DNA from: Burkholderia ambifaria
GTDB taxonomy: Bacteria; Pseudomonadota; Gammaproteobacteria; Burkholderiales; Burkholderiaceae
DNA: 64,000 bases
Reading direction: 5' to 3'
NCBI RefSeq assembly: GCF_001443045.1
Contig: NZ_LKPJ01000003.1
Coordinates: 225,935-289,934 of the forward strand
A program made the translations under genes and the position numbers. Below the pieces are notes generated by a model, which was not told where the DNA came from, searched no databases, and saw only the letters and a list, made by a program, of their open reading frames with translations. Of this stretch, positions 40,187 to 48,637 are shown piece after piece. Position 1 is the stretch's first letter. The number at the start of each line of letters is the position of its first letter.

Positions 40187-41785
40187 TCAGGCACCGACCC
40201 CTTCGAGGATCTCGTCGTGCGACTCGCGCTCGTCGAGATACTTGGTCCGGTAGCCCGTGTTCACGCCCCAGAAGTAGAACACCAGCGAAATCCCCCCAAC
40301 GATCAGCATGTCCCAGCCGTACGGCAGAAGACCATGACCGCCGAACTCCTTGCTGCCGATCAGCGACAGCACGGCCATCGTCGGCAGGTACGCGACCAGC
40401 CACCATGCGGCCTTCAGGTCAGCGCCCCAGCCGGTCCAGCCAGCCTTGGCCTGGAAGAAGAAGTACACCGGCAGCGCGACGATCATCAGCAGGATGATTT
40501 CGCCGGTCAGCGGCCACTTCGCCCAGTACAGGATCAGCGACGCGCAGACGAACGCGAACGGTGCGATCAGCTTCATCAGCGGAATCGACAGCGGACGCTC
40601 GATGTCGGTCGCCGCGCGGCGCAGCGCCATCAGGCTGATCGGGCCGGTCAGGTACGAGATCACCGTCGCAACCGAAATCACCGCCGCGAGCGAGCTCCAG
40701 CCACGGAAGAAGAACAGGAAGATGAACGACACGAGCAGGTTGAACCACATCGCCTGGCGCGGCACACCGTAGATCGGGTGCACGTTGCCGAACATCTTCG
40801 GCATCGTGTTGTTGCGCTCCATCGCGTAGATCATCCGGGTGGTCGTCGCCATGTAAGTCGTACCGGTGCCGCTCGGGCTGATGAACGCGTCGACATACAG
40901 CAGGATCGCCAGCCAGTTCAGGTTCAGCGCGATCGCGAGTTCCGCGAACGGCGACGAGAAGTTGAAGTGCGCCCAGCCCTTCGCAACGTCGGCCGGATTC
41001 ACCGAGCCGATGTACGCCATCTGCAGCAGCACGTAGATCACGAGTGCGAGCAGGATCGACGTGATCACCGCGAACGGCACGCTGCGCGACGGATTGCGCG
41101 CTTCGCCGGCCAGGTTCACCGGACTCTGGAAGCCGTTGAACGCGAACACGATACCGCTCGTCGAGACCGCGGTCAGCACGGCCGACCAGCCGTACGGCGC
41201 GAAGCTCGCGTTCGATGCGGTGCCGAGGTTGTCCGGGTGGAAGCTCGTCAGCATCAGGCCGAGGATGGTGAGGCCGGGGATCAGGAACTTGAAGATCGTG
41301 ATCGCGGTGTTCGCACGCGCGAAGGCCTTGACACCCCAGTAGTTCAGCATGAAGTAGATGACGACCAGCACGGCCGACAGCAGCAGGCCCGGTGTCGTCA
41401 GTTCGCCGTTCACGAACAGCGCATGCGCCCACGGATACGGCCACGTGCTCATGTACTGGATCGACGCTTCCGCCTCGATCGGAATCACCGATACGATCGC
41501 GATCCAGTTCGCCCACGCGCTGATGAAGCCCACCAGCGAACCGTGCGAGTAGCGCGCGTAGCGCACCATGCCGCCCGACTCGGGGAACATCGCGCCCAGT
41601 TCAGCGTACGTCAGCGCAATCGCGAGAATCACGACCGCACCGATGATCCACGCGCAAATCGCCGCCGGACCGGCGATCTTCGCGGCCTTCCAGGCGCCGA
41701 ACAGCCAGCCCGAGCCGATAATTGAACCCAGCCCCGTCAACATCAGTGCAAACGGGCCGATGTTCCGTTGAATAGAACTCTTCAC
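40187..41785 (-). CDS. APC-superfamily amino acid permease
   Basis: 532-residue secondary transporter with about 12-13 helices. The TM1 motif is LTGLGSIIGSGWLFGAWKAA, followed by TYAELGAMFPESGGMVRYAR. The FNGFQSPVNLAGEARNP loop is the APC TM6 region. It resembles aspartate/proton symporters of the YveA type. Translation starts with GTG at 41785, just after GGAGAGG; the nearby ATG at 41787 is out of frame. Substrate assignment is tentative. Confidence 0.87.
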   Translation of the reverse strand: MKSSIQRNIGPFALMLTGLGSIIGSGWLFGAWKAAKIAGPAAICAWIIGAVVILAIALTYAELGAMFPESGGMVRYARYSHGSLVGFISAWANWIAIVSVIPIEAEASIQYMSTWPYPWAHALFVNGELTTPGLLLSAVLVVIYFMLNYWGVKAFARANTAITIFKFLIPGLTILGLMLTSFHPDNLGTASNASFAPYGWSAVLTAVSTSGIVFAFNGFQSPVNLAGEARNPSRSVPFAVITSILLALVIYVLLQMAYIGSVNPADVAKGWAHFNFSSPFAELAIALNLNWLAILLYVDAFISPSGTGTTYMATTTRMIYAMERNNTMPKMFGNVHPIYGVPRQAMWFNLLVSFIFLFFFRGWSSLAAVISVATVISYLTGPISLMALRRAATDIERPLSIPLMKLIAPFAFVCASLILYWAKWPLTGEIILLMIVALPVYFFFQAKAGWTGWGADLKAAWWLVAYLPTMAVLSLIGSKEFGGHGLLPYGWDMLIVGGISLVFYFWGVNTGYRTKYLDERESHDEILEGVGA

Positions 41786-42030
41786 ATCCTCTCCTGTGTC
41801 TCAAAAAGCGTGGTCGGCCCGCGGTCCGGGATCGGCTCGGACAGCAGCGCGCACGCCATTTTGGGGGGACGGATCACCCGATCGGGGCAACCCGTCCACG
41901 CGGCGCGTAGTTTAACGGGTTGCACCTGCAAGTTGGCGCCAAAATCATCCAGCCTCTACAAAAAATTCGCGTCATTTGCAAGGTTTGTAAACCTGAACCC
42001 CGCAATAACCCTGAGTGAATGGAAATCCGG

Positions 42031-42059
42031 TTGACCGCGGGAGCGATAAGCCGTATAAA
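42031..42059 (+). promoter_or_regulatory. Sigma70 promoter of the cold-shock gene
   Basis: TTGACC (42031-42036), a 17-base spacer, and TATAAA (42054-42059) match the consensus closely. Initiation near 42066 would give an untranslated leader of about 140 bases, as is usual for cold-shock mRNAs. The rest of the gap 41786-42206 is AT-richer and holds no gene I can support. Confidence 0.75.
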
Positions 42060-42206
42060 CAACGTTGCAGGATTTCAAGCGGCGAGTGAATTGGTTCTTT
42101 CGTAGTTCGCCCATCAACGGTACTCCGGTTGGTCCTATTACCCCCTTCCTTGATTTTCCGCACCCATGGGCCTCGGCCCCGTTTTATCTTTTTAGGAACA
42201 AGTAAC

Positions 42207-42410
42207 ATGGCAACCGGTACCGTCAAGTGGTTCAATGACGCAAAGGGCTTCGGCTTCATCACCCCGGAAGGCGGCGGCGACGATCTGTTCGCGCACTTCT
42301 CGGAAATCCGCGTCGAAGGCTTCAAGACGCTGCAAGAAAACCAGAAGGTTGAATTCGAAGTGAAGACGGGCCCGAAGGGTCTGCAAGCTGCGAACATCCG
42401 TCCGGTCTAA
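42207..42410 (+). CDS. cspA: Cold-shock protein (CspA family)
   Basis: 67-residue single cold-shock domain that binds single-stranded nucleic acid. RNP1 is KGFGFI and RNP2 is DLFAHF. It starts [20 protein letters not shown]. The AGGAACAAGTAAC site precedes the ATG, and an in-frame frame upstream to 42129 is not used. Long leader, strong promoter and tight terminator suggest high and regulated expression. Whether it is cold-induced or constitutive cannot be told. Confidence 0.96.
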   Translation: MATGTVKWFNDAKGFGFITPEGGGDDLFAHFSEIRVEGFKTLQENQKVEFEVKTGPKGLQAANIRPV

Positions 42411-42432
42411 GTTCGGCGCGATATTTCGTGTA

Positions 42433-42460
42433 AAAAAGCCCCGCTTCGGCGGGGCTTTTT
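42433..42460. terminator. Terminator of the cold-shock gene
   Basis: AAAAAGCCCCGC, TTCG tetraloop, GCGGGGCTTTTT: 12 perfect pairs with A and T runs, so it may also serve the convergent Hsp70-like gene. Confidence 0.95.
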
Positions 42461-42534
42461 GTTTTGCGGCGCGCGGATCATGCTGCCGCCGATAATCCGA
42501 GCGGCCATCGGCCGTGTTGGATTTTTGCCCCCGC

Positions 42535-43785
42535 TCAGCCGAACAGCCGTTGCGCGTGGATGCCGAGCCCCGTCGCGACACTCGCGAGACGGTCGCCGAA
42601 CACCGGCTGCGCGTCCGGAAACGCGCCGGCGAGCGCACCCGACAGGAATGCGAGCCCGGTCGAGCCGCCGGTGAAATACAGCGCGCCGACGTCGCGCGGC
42701 GCGACGCCCGCAATCCGCACGGTTTCGCGCGCGGCGTCGACGATACGCGCGGTGTCGTCGACGCTCGCACCGACAAGACGTTCGGCGTCGAACGCGATCT
42801 GCAGATCCTCTTCCACGTCGTTCAGGTCGATCATCGTCTCCCCGCCCGCCGCAACGCCGATCTTCGCCTCTTCCGCACGCGCCATCAGCGCATGTCCGAG
42901 CCGCTGCTCGACCACGCGCGTCAGCCGGTCGTACTGCCGCACGTCCTGGTACAGGTGCTTCATCAGCTTCAGTTCGCCCAGCCGCTTCGGCGTGTAGACC
43001 GTGTTGATCAGGTGCCAGGTCGCCAGGTCGAAGTAGATACGGTTCGGCAGTTCGCGCCCTTCGGGATCGAGCGAGCGATATCCGAACGCCGGCAGGATTG
43101 CCGCCAGCTCGACGCGGCGGTCGTAATCGGTGCCCGCGACGTGCACGCCGTGGTGCGCGAGCACGTCGTCCTTGCGCTCGAGGCGCGCCATCCGCTCCGG
43201 CCCGACACGCACCAGCGAAAAGTCCGACGTACCGCCGCCGATGTCGGCGACCAGCACGAGCCGTTCGGCCGGCTGGCGCGACTCGTAGTCGAACGCGGCC
43301 GCGATCGGCTCGTACTGGAAATGCACGTCCGCGAAGCCGACCGACTGCGCGGCCGCTTCGAGCTGATCCTGCGCGAGGCGGTCGGCGCGCGGATCGTCGT
43401 CGACGAAGAACACCGGCCGGCCGAGCACCGCGCGGCCGATCGGCGCGCCCGCGCGCGCTTCGGCCTTGCGCTTCAGGTGCGTCAGGAAGCGCGCGATGAT
43501 CTCCGTGTACGCCATCGCGCTGCCATCGCCGAGATCGGTCGTGGTTTCCGCGAGCGGCGAGCCGAGGATGCTCTTCATCGAGCGCATCAGCCGGCCGTCG
43601 AAACCGTCGATATAGGACGCAAGCGCCGCGCGGCCGAATTCGACCGTCTCCTCGTCGTTATTGAAGAAGATCGCGGTGGGGAGCGTCAGGTGGTCGCCCT
43701 CGACGGGCGCGAGGCGCATGCCGCCGCCGTCGGGCAGCGCCACGGCGGAATTGGACGTGCCGAAATCGATCGCGCAGTAAGTCAT
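42535..43785 (-). CDS. Hsp70-family (YegD-like) protein
   Basis: 416 residues from the start at 43785 (MTYCAIDFGTSNSAVALPDG). It has only the actin-like ATPase domain of Hsp70. The phosphate-1 motif is AIDFGTSNSAVA, phosphate-2 is VADIGGGTSDFSLV, and an adenosine-like motif is YFTGGSTGLAFLSG. It lacks a substrate-binding domain, as in E. coli YegD. An ATG at 43803 is an alternative start. Function unknown beyond an expected ATPase. Confidence 0.88.
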   Translation of the reverse strand: MTYCAIDFGTSNSAVALPDGGGMRLAPVEGDHLTLPTAIFFNNDEETVEFGRAALASYIDGFDGRLMRSMKSILGSPLAETTTDLGDGSAMAYTEIIARFLTHLKRKAEARAGAPIGRAVLGRPVFFVDDDPRADRLAQDQLEAAAQSVGFADVHFQYEPIAAAFDYESRQPAERLVLVADIGGGTSDFSLVRVGPERMARLERKDDVLAHHGVHVAGTDYDRRVELAAILPAFGYRSLDPEGRELPNRIYFDLATWHLINTVYTPKRLGELKLMKHLYQDVRQYDRLTRVVEQRLGHALMARAEEAKIGVAAGGETMIDLNDVEEDLQIAFDAERLVGASVDDTARIVDAARETVRIAGVAPRDVGALYFTGGSTGLAFLSGALAGAFPDAQPVFGDRLASVATGLGIHAQRLFG

Positions 43786-43879
43786 GGGAAGGTGCCGCAG
43801 CATGGCCGGCGCGAAAACGGAAAGGACGGGCTTTGTAACATGAAGCCCGCCGGATCACAACCGGGGCCGGCCACCAGTA

Positions 43880-43995
43880 CCGTGCAACCAGCACAGGGCG
43901 GCGATCAGGCGCACCTGCGGCGCGCCGGCGACAGGTGCGAACGGGGTGCTCGATGCATCCCCGTCGCGCGCTTGCAGCACGCCGGCAACTGGCGC
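43880..43995. repeat. Imperfect direct duplication downstream of the nitroreductase
   Basis: Read on the minus strand, two copies of about 40 bases, each beginning GAGCACC and containing a GCCGGCG core, are about three-quarters identical. One frame reads STLPAPVAGVLQAR and then STPFAPVAGAPQVR. No start codon with a site opens that frame, so I list it as a repeat, not a gene. Confidence 0.45.
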
Positions 43996-44033
43996 AGGCA
44001 AGGTGCTCGCCCCATGCCTGCCCGCCCGGGGAA

Positions 44034-44639
44034 TCAGGCTGCTGCGTCGAAACCCTTCTTCCAGGCGCCTGCATACACGACCTCGCCGAGCGCATGGCGC
44101 GTGCGCGGCGCCTTTTCGCGGTCGCGCAGCACCGGATCGAGCTTGTCGACGTTGCCGTAGTGGCCAAGCGAGATGATTGCCGGAATGGCGACGTCTGCCG
44201 GAATCTCGAATGCAGCGCGGAACGCCTTCGCGTCGAAACCGCTCATCTGGTGCGCGGCAAGTCCCAGCGCATGCGCCTGCAGTACCAGCGACATCGCGGC
44301 CGCGCCCGCGTCGTACAGCGCGGTCGGCGCCGGCTCGCCCTTCGGCGTGAGCGTGTGCGCGGTGACTGCGATCAGCACCGGCGCCGGCGCGTTCCAGCCC
44401 TGGTTGAATGGCACCAGCGTCGCGAATGCGCGCTTGAACGCTGCTTCGTCCTGCGCGCGATCGAACACGATGAAGCGCCACGGCTGCGCGTTGTACGCGG
44501 ACGGTGCCCAGCGCGCGGCTTCGAGCACCGCGTGCAGATCGGCGGCGCCGATCGGCTCGTCCGAATACGCGCGCGGGCTCCAGCGGCCCGCGATCAGGTC
44601 GTGAATCGAAACAGTGGTGGGAGCAGGTTTGACGGACAT
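44034..44639 (-). CDS. Nitroreductase-family oxidoreductase
   Basis: 201 residues from 44639. FMN-dependent nitroreductase fold. The N-terminal FMN motif is AGRWSPRAYSDEP, followed by EAARWAPSAYNAQPWRFIV and LQAHALGLAAHQMSGFD, and the C-terminal IISLGHYGN. A GAGGAACCGC site stands right before this ATG; the ATG at 44657 has none. Relatives reduce nitro compounds, quinones or malonic semialdehyde; substrate not assigned. Confidence 0.9.
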   Translation of the reverse strand: MSVKPAPTTVSIHDLIAGRWSPRAYSDEPIGAADLHAVLEAARWAPSAYNAQPWRFIVFDRAQDEAAFKRAFATLVPFNQGWNAPAPVLIAVTAHTLTPKGEPAPTALYDAGAAAMSLVLQAHALGLAAHQMSGFDAKAFRAAFEIPADVAIPAIISLGHYGNVDKLDPVLRDREKAPRTRHALGEVVYAGAWKKGFDAAA

Positions 44640-44796
44640 GCGGTTCCTCGCTGACATCGATGAAGGGGCGCGAACGCCCGGCGAACCGCAAGCATAACCG
44701 CTTGAGCCGCCACGCGCCCGATCATCCCGCGCAATGCAAATCAGCGATCCTGCATTGATCGGCCGCCCCGCGCACGGGCCGGCCGGAGCGCCGCAT

Positions 44797-46080
44797 TCAG
44801 GCCGCCTGCGCAGCCGCGCGAGACGGGCCGCGGTTGATCCGCAGCACGATCAGCGCACCGACGATGCAGAGCCCGCCCGAGATCATCGACGCGATCGTGT
44901 AGGTGCCGAGGCTCGCACGCAGCAGCCCCGCGCCGAGCGCCGCGAATGCCGCGCCGAGCTGGTGGCCGGCGACGATCCAGCCGAACACGACCGGCGCCGC
45001 GGCCTTGCCGAACACGTCGGTGGCGAGCCGCACGGTCGGCGGCACGGTCGCAATCCAGTCGAGCCCGTAGAACATCGCGAACAGCGGCAGCCCGAAGAAA
45101 TCGATGCCGAACGCATGCGGCAGGTAGATCAGCGACAGGCCGCGCAGCCCGTAGTACCAGAACAGCAGCACGCGGTTGTCGTAGCGGTCGGACAGCCAGC
45201 CCGACAGCGTCGTGCCGAACAGGTCGAACACGCCCATCGCGGCAAGCAGCGACGCGCCCTGCACTTCGGTCATCCCGTAGTCGCTGCACATCGCGATCAG
45301 GTGCGTGCCGACATAGCCGTTGGTGCTCGCGCCGCAGATGAAGAAGCTGAAGAACAGCAGCCAGAAATCGCGCGAGCGGCTCGCCGTCAGCAGCGTGCGG
45401 AACGCGACCGCGAGCGGATTCTCCTTCGTCGCCGCAGGCGCGGGCGGGGCATCGGCCGGCTCGCCGTACGGGCGCAGCTTCACGTCGGCCGGCCGCTCGG
45501 GCAGCAGGAATGCGACCAGCGGAATCACGATCGCGGCAGCCACCGCGACGACCAGCACGACCGGCCGCCAGCCGTGGCGCTGCGCGATCGCCGCGAGCAT
45601 CGGCAGGAACACGAGCTGGCCGGTGGCCGTGCTCGCGGTCAGGATGCCCATCACGAGGCCGCGCCGCGCATGGAACCAGCGCGTGACGAAGGTCGCGGAC
45701 AGCGTCAAGGCGACAACGCCGGTCGAACAGCCGACCATCAGGCCCCAGATCACAACCATCTGCCAGCTCTGCGTCATCATCGACGACAGCGCGACGCCCA
45801 CGCTCATCGTCACCAGCGCGGTCAGGATCGTCGGCCGCAGCCCGAAGCGCTGCATCGCTGCAGCCGCGAACGGGCCCGTCAACCCGTACAGTGCGATGTT
45901 CACCGAGATTGCCAACGAAATCGCCGCGCGGCTCCAGCCGAGCTCACGCTCGAGCGGCACCATCAGCACGCTCGGTGTCGCGCGCGTGCCGGCCGCCGCC
46001 AGCAGAATCAGGAAAACCACCGCCGCCGCGAGCCATCCGTAGTGGAAGCGCCCGCCGATTCGTGTCACTGCCCAGTTCAT
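44797..46080 (-). CDS. MFS transporter, divergent from a TetR gene
   Basis: 427-residue major facilitator with 12 helices. It opens RIGGRFHYGWLAAAVVFLILL and has MTEVQGASLLAAMGVFDLFG with GWLSDRYDNRVLLFWYYG in the second half. The charged GEPADAP segment is the central loop. It is divergent from a TetR-family gene, 216 bases apart, with two operator-like repeats in between, so expression is probably repressed by that protein. Related to monocarboxylate-type porters; a drug or organic acid could be the substrate. Confidence 0.87.
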   Translation of the reverse strand: MNWAVTRIGGRFHYGWLAAAVVFLILLAAAGTRATPSVLMVPLERELGWSRAAISLAISVNIALYGLTGPFAAAAMQRFGLRPTILTALVTMSVGVALSSMMTQSWQMVVIWGLMVGCSTGVVALTLSATFVTRWFHARRGLVMGILTASTATGQLVFLPMLAAIAQRHGWRPVVLVVAVAAAIVIPLVAFLLPERPADVKLRPYGEPADAPPAPAATKENPLAVAFRTLLTASRSRDFWLLFFSFFICGASTNGYVGTHLIAMCSDYGMTEVQGASLLAAMGVFDLFGTTLSGWLSDRYDNRVLLFWYYGLRGLSLIYLPHAFGIDFFGLPLFAMFYGLDWIATVPPTVRLATDVFGKAAAPVVFGWIVAGHQLGAAFAALGAGLLRASLGTYTIASMISGGLCIVGALIVLRINRGPSRAAAQAA

Positions 46081-46211
46081 GTTGTCGCTCTCCAGTTGGC
46101 GGCCCGGCGCCCGCGTGCCTGCCCCGCCTCACCACCAGGCCACCTCCGCCGCACGCTGCATCGGCTGACCCGGGCCGACACTGGCATTTGTCTGTCGATC
46201 CGGACGGCATT

Positions 46212-46261
46212 GTTACCGATCGGTCACAAGTGTGTTGCGATCGTAGTGACCAGTCGGTAAC
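46212..46261. promoter_or_regulatory. Two TetR-type operator repeats
   Basis: GTTACCGATCGGTCAC (46212-46227) and GTGACCAGTCGGTAAC (46246-46261) are inverted copies of each other with two mismatches. Each is itself near-palindromic around ACCG/CGGT. They lie between the divergent MFS and TetR genes, ending 35 bases before the TetR ATG. Confidence 0.65.
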
Positions 46262-46296
46262 ATGTCAAGCAATTCATCACGCAGTCGAGGGTCATC

Positions 46297-46920
46297 ATGT
46301 CGGGCATCGAGGCCGCCAACAAGGCGCCGGCACGGCGCACGCGCCGGCCGATCGCCGCGGCCGCCGCGCAGGAGCACCTGCTGCGCGCCGCCGAGGAGCT
46401 GTTTTACAAGGAAGGGGTGCGCGCGGTCGGTGTCGAGGCGGTCGTGGAACTCGCCGGCGTCAACAAGATGAGCCTGTACCGCCAGTTCTCGTCGAAGGAC
46501 GAACTGATCCTCGCGTATCTGGAGCGAATGGATGCGTGCTTCTTCGAGCGTTTCGATTCGAGCGTCGCGAAGCACCCGGGCCAGCCGAAAGCGCAGTTGA
46601 TCCAGTATTTCGTCGATCTCGCGGAGCGCGCGACGCAGAAGGACTATCGCGGCTGCCCGTTCGTCAACGTCGCGGCCGAATTCCCGGATACGTCGCACCC
46701 GGCGCGCGAGCGCGTCGCGCAGAACAAGGAACAGTTGATGAAGCGGCTCGTCGCGTTGTGCGAAGGCGCCGGTGCACGGCAGCCGAAAGCGCTCGCCAAT
46801 GGGCTCGCGCTCGTGATCGAAGGCATCTACGCAGCCAGCCAGACCTACCGGCACGGCGAAACGCCGATCGGCACCGCGCCCGCGCTGGTCACGCAGCTGA
46901 TCGAAGCCGCCTGTGCGTGA
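46297..46920 (+). CDS. TetR family transcriptional regulator
   Basis: 207-residue TetR regulator. The HTH is at about residues 24-70 (HLLRAAEELFYKEGVRAVGV and VNKMSLYRQFSSKDELI). The C-terminal ligand domain contains CPFVNVAAEFPDTSHPARE, typical of a common TetR_C subgroup. It starts with ATG at 46297, right after the operator-like repeats it probably binds. It likely represses the divergent MFS gene and itself. Ligand unknown. Confidence 0.92.
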   Translation: MSGIEAANKAPARRTRRPIAAAAAQEHLLRAAEELFYKEGVRAVGVEAVVELAGVNKMSLYRQFSSKDELILAYLERMDACFFERFDSSVAKHPGQPKAQLIQYFVDLAERATQKDYRGCPFVNVAAEFPDTSHPARERVAQNKEQLMKRLVALCEGAGARQPKALANGLALVIEGIYAASQTYRHGETPIGTAPALVTQLIEAACA

Positions 46921-47002
46921 CGGGCGGCGCCTGCCCGAACCGGGCGGATCCGCTCCGGCTACAATGCGGCCCTCGCTGTCGCTTTGCCCGATTGCCTCTG
47001 CC

Positions 47003-47575
47003 ATGACCGATACCCGCTCCGACTCGCACGACGACATCCTCGCCGCCACGCGGCACTGGCTCGCGCGCGCGGTGATCGGGCTCAATCTGTGCCCGTTCGC
47101 GAAGAGCGTCTACGTGAAGGAACAGGTGCGCTATGCGATCAGCGAAGCGACGACGCTCGAGGACGCGCTCGCCGACCTCGAAACCGAACTGCGCGCGCTC
47201 GAGGCGGCGGATCCGCAGCAGGTCGACACGACGCTCGTGATCTATCCGCGCGTGTTCGCGGATTTCGTCGACTACAACGATGCGCTGTTCTTCGCCGATC
47301 GGCTCGTGCGACAGCTGCGGCTCGACGGCGTGCTACAGATCGCGAGCTTCCATCCCGAGTACCGGTTCGAAGGCAGCGAAGCCGACGACATCGAGAACTA
47401 CACGAACCGCGCACCGTATCCGATCCTGCACCTGCTGCGCGAGGACAGCATCGCGCGCGCGGTCGACGCGTTTCCGGACGCGTCCGCGATCTACGAGAAA
47501 AACCAGGAAACGCTGCGCCGCCTCGGCCACAACGGCTGGCGTGAATGGATGCGCCGGCCCGGCGACGACGTCTGA
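47003..47575 (+). CDS. DUF1415 family protein
   Basis: 190-residue DUF1415 protein. The conserved core is ARAVIGLNLCPFAKSVY, then TTLVIYPRVFADFVDYNDAL, IASFHPEYRFEGSEADDIEN and TNRAPYPILHLLREDSI. The paired Cys, His and acidic residues suggest metal or catalytic use, but function is unknown. I start at 47003 because a TACAAT -10-like box lies at 46961-46966, which makes the longer frame unlikely. Confidence 0.85.
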   Translation: MTDTRSDSHDDILAATRHWLARAVIGLNLCPFAKSVYVKEQVRYAISEATTLEDALADLETELRALEAADPQQVDTTLVIYPRVFADFVDYNDALFFADRLVRQLRLDGVLQIASFHPEYRFEGSEADDIENYTNRAPYPILHLLREDSIARAVDAFPDASAIYEKNQETLRRLGHNGWREWMRRPGDDV

Positions 47576-47620
47576 CGCGTCGCGCAACGGCCGGCTACCG
47601 CGCGGCGGACCCGCCGCGCG

Positions 47621-47670
47621 TCAGTCGACCTCAATCGGCCTCAATCTGCCTCAATCTGCCTCAGTCCGCA
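47621..47670. repeat. Five tandem 10-bp units at the end of the methyltransferase gene
   Basis: Units TCAGTCGACC, TCAATCGGCC, TCAATCTGCC twice, and TCAGTCCGCA stand head to tail. The last unit contains the stop codon (TCA, read TGA on the minus strand) of the methyltransferase gene. Confidence 0.85.
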
Positions 47671-48548
47671 GCAGGCTCGACGGCCGCGCCGGCCGCCGCG
47701 GGCGCCGGCACGAAGAAGCGCTCGTTGAGTTCGGCGAGCCCGAACATCCCGAGGATCTCGTTCAGCCGCTCGCCAGGCTTGCGGCGCGGCAGGTTCTTGT
47801 ACTGCGCGATGATCAGCTCGTTCTTCATCGAATGCTCCCAGCCGACCAGCTCGGTCACGCTGACCTGGTAGCCGTGGGCCTCGAGTTGCAGGCAGCGCAG
47901 CACGTTGGTGATCTGGCTGCCGAATTCGCGCGTGTGCAGCGGATGCCGCCACACTTCCGCCAACGCATTCGCGAGCGACTTGCCCTTGTTCTTGCGCAGT
48001 ACGCCCGCGACTTCCGCCTGGCAGCACGGCACCAGCACGATGTGCTGCGCGCGCTTCGCGAGCGCGAAGCGGATCGCGTCGTCGGTCGCCGTGTCGCATG
48101 CATGCAGCGCGGTCACGACATCGACCGTTTCGGGCAGCTTCGGCGACGTGATCGAATCGGCGACCGACAGGTTCAGGAACGACATCCCGCCGAACCCGAG
48201 TCGCGCGGCGAGTTCGGTGGAGCGCGTGACGAGCTCCTCGCGCGTCTCGATCCCGTACACGTGCGACGCGAACGCGGGCGTGCCGTGCCCCGGCTGCTGC
48301 TTGAAGAACAGGTCGTACAGGATGAAGCCGAGATACGACTTGCCGGCGCCGTGATCGACGAGCGTCACGCCGCCCTTGTCGGCCTGCACGCTCGCGAGCA
48401 GCGGCTCGATGAACTGGAACAGGTGATAGACCTGCTTCAGCTTGCGGCGGCTGTCCTGGTTCAGCTTGCCGTCGCGGGTCAGGATGTGCAGTTCCTTCAG
48501 CAGCTCGACGGACTGCTCCGGACGGATTTCGTAGGTCTTGTTCGACAT
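47661..48548 (-). CDS. Class I SAM-dependent methyltransferase (METTL25-like)
   Basis: 295 residues from 48548 (MSNKTYEIRPEQSVELLKEL). It has the Rossmann SAM motif in LVDHGAGKSYLGFILYDLFF and acidic loops around VDVVTALHACDTATDDAIR. The ALHACDTATD segment and VLVPCCQAEV resemble the eukaryotic METTL25/GSTCD group of putative RNA methyltransferases, from memory of the motifs. An ATG at 48569 is possible but adds only unlike residues. The gene stops inside a tandem repeat. Substrate unknown. Confidence 0.82.
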   Translation of the reverse strand: MSNKTYEIRPEQSVELLKELHILTRDGKLNQDSRRKLKQVYHLFQFIEPLLASVQADKGGVTLVDHGAGKSYLGFILYDLFFKQQPGHGTPAFASHVYGIETREELVTRSTELAARLGFGGMSFLNLSVADSITSPKLPETVDVVTALHACDTATDDAIRFALAKRAQHIVLVPCCQAEVAGVLRKNKGKSLANALAEVWRHPLHTREFGSQITNVLRCLQLEAHGYQVSVTELVGWEHSMKNELIIAQYKNLPRRKPGERLNEILGMFGLAELNERFFVPAPAAAGAAVEPAAD

Positions 48549-48637
48549 CGTGAAACGGCGCCGGGCCACGGTCGGTCGACCACGGCCCGGCGACGGGAAT
48601 TCGTGAGGAATGGCGACAGTTTACCGAAAATGCGCGA

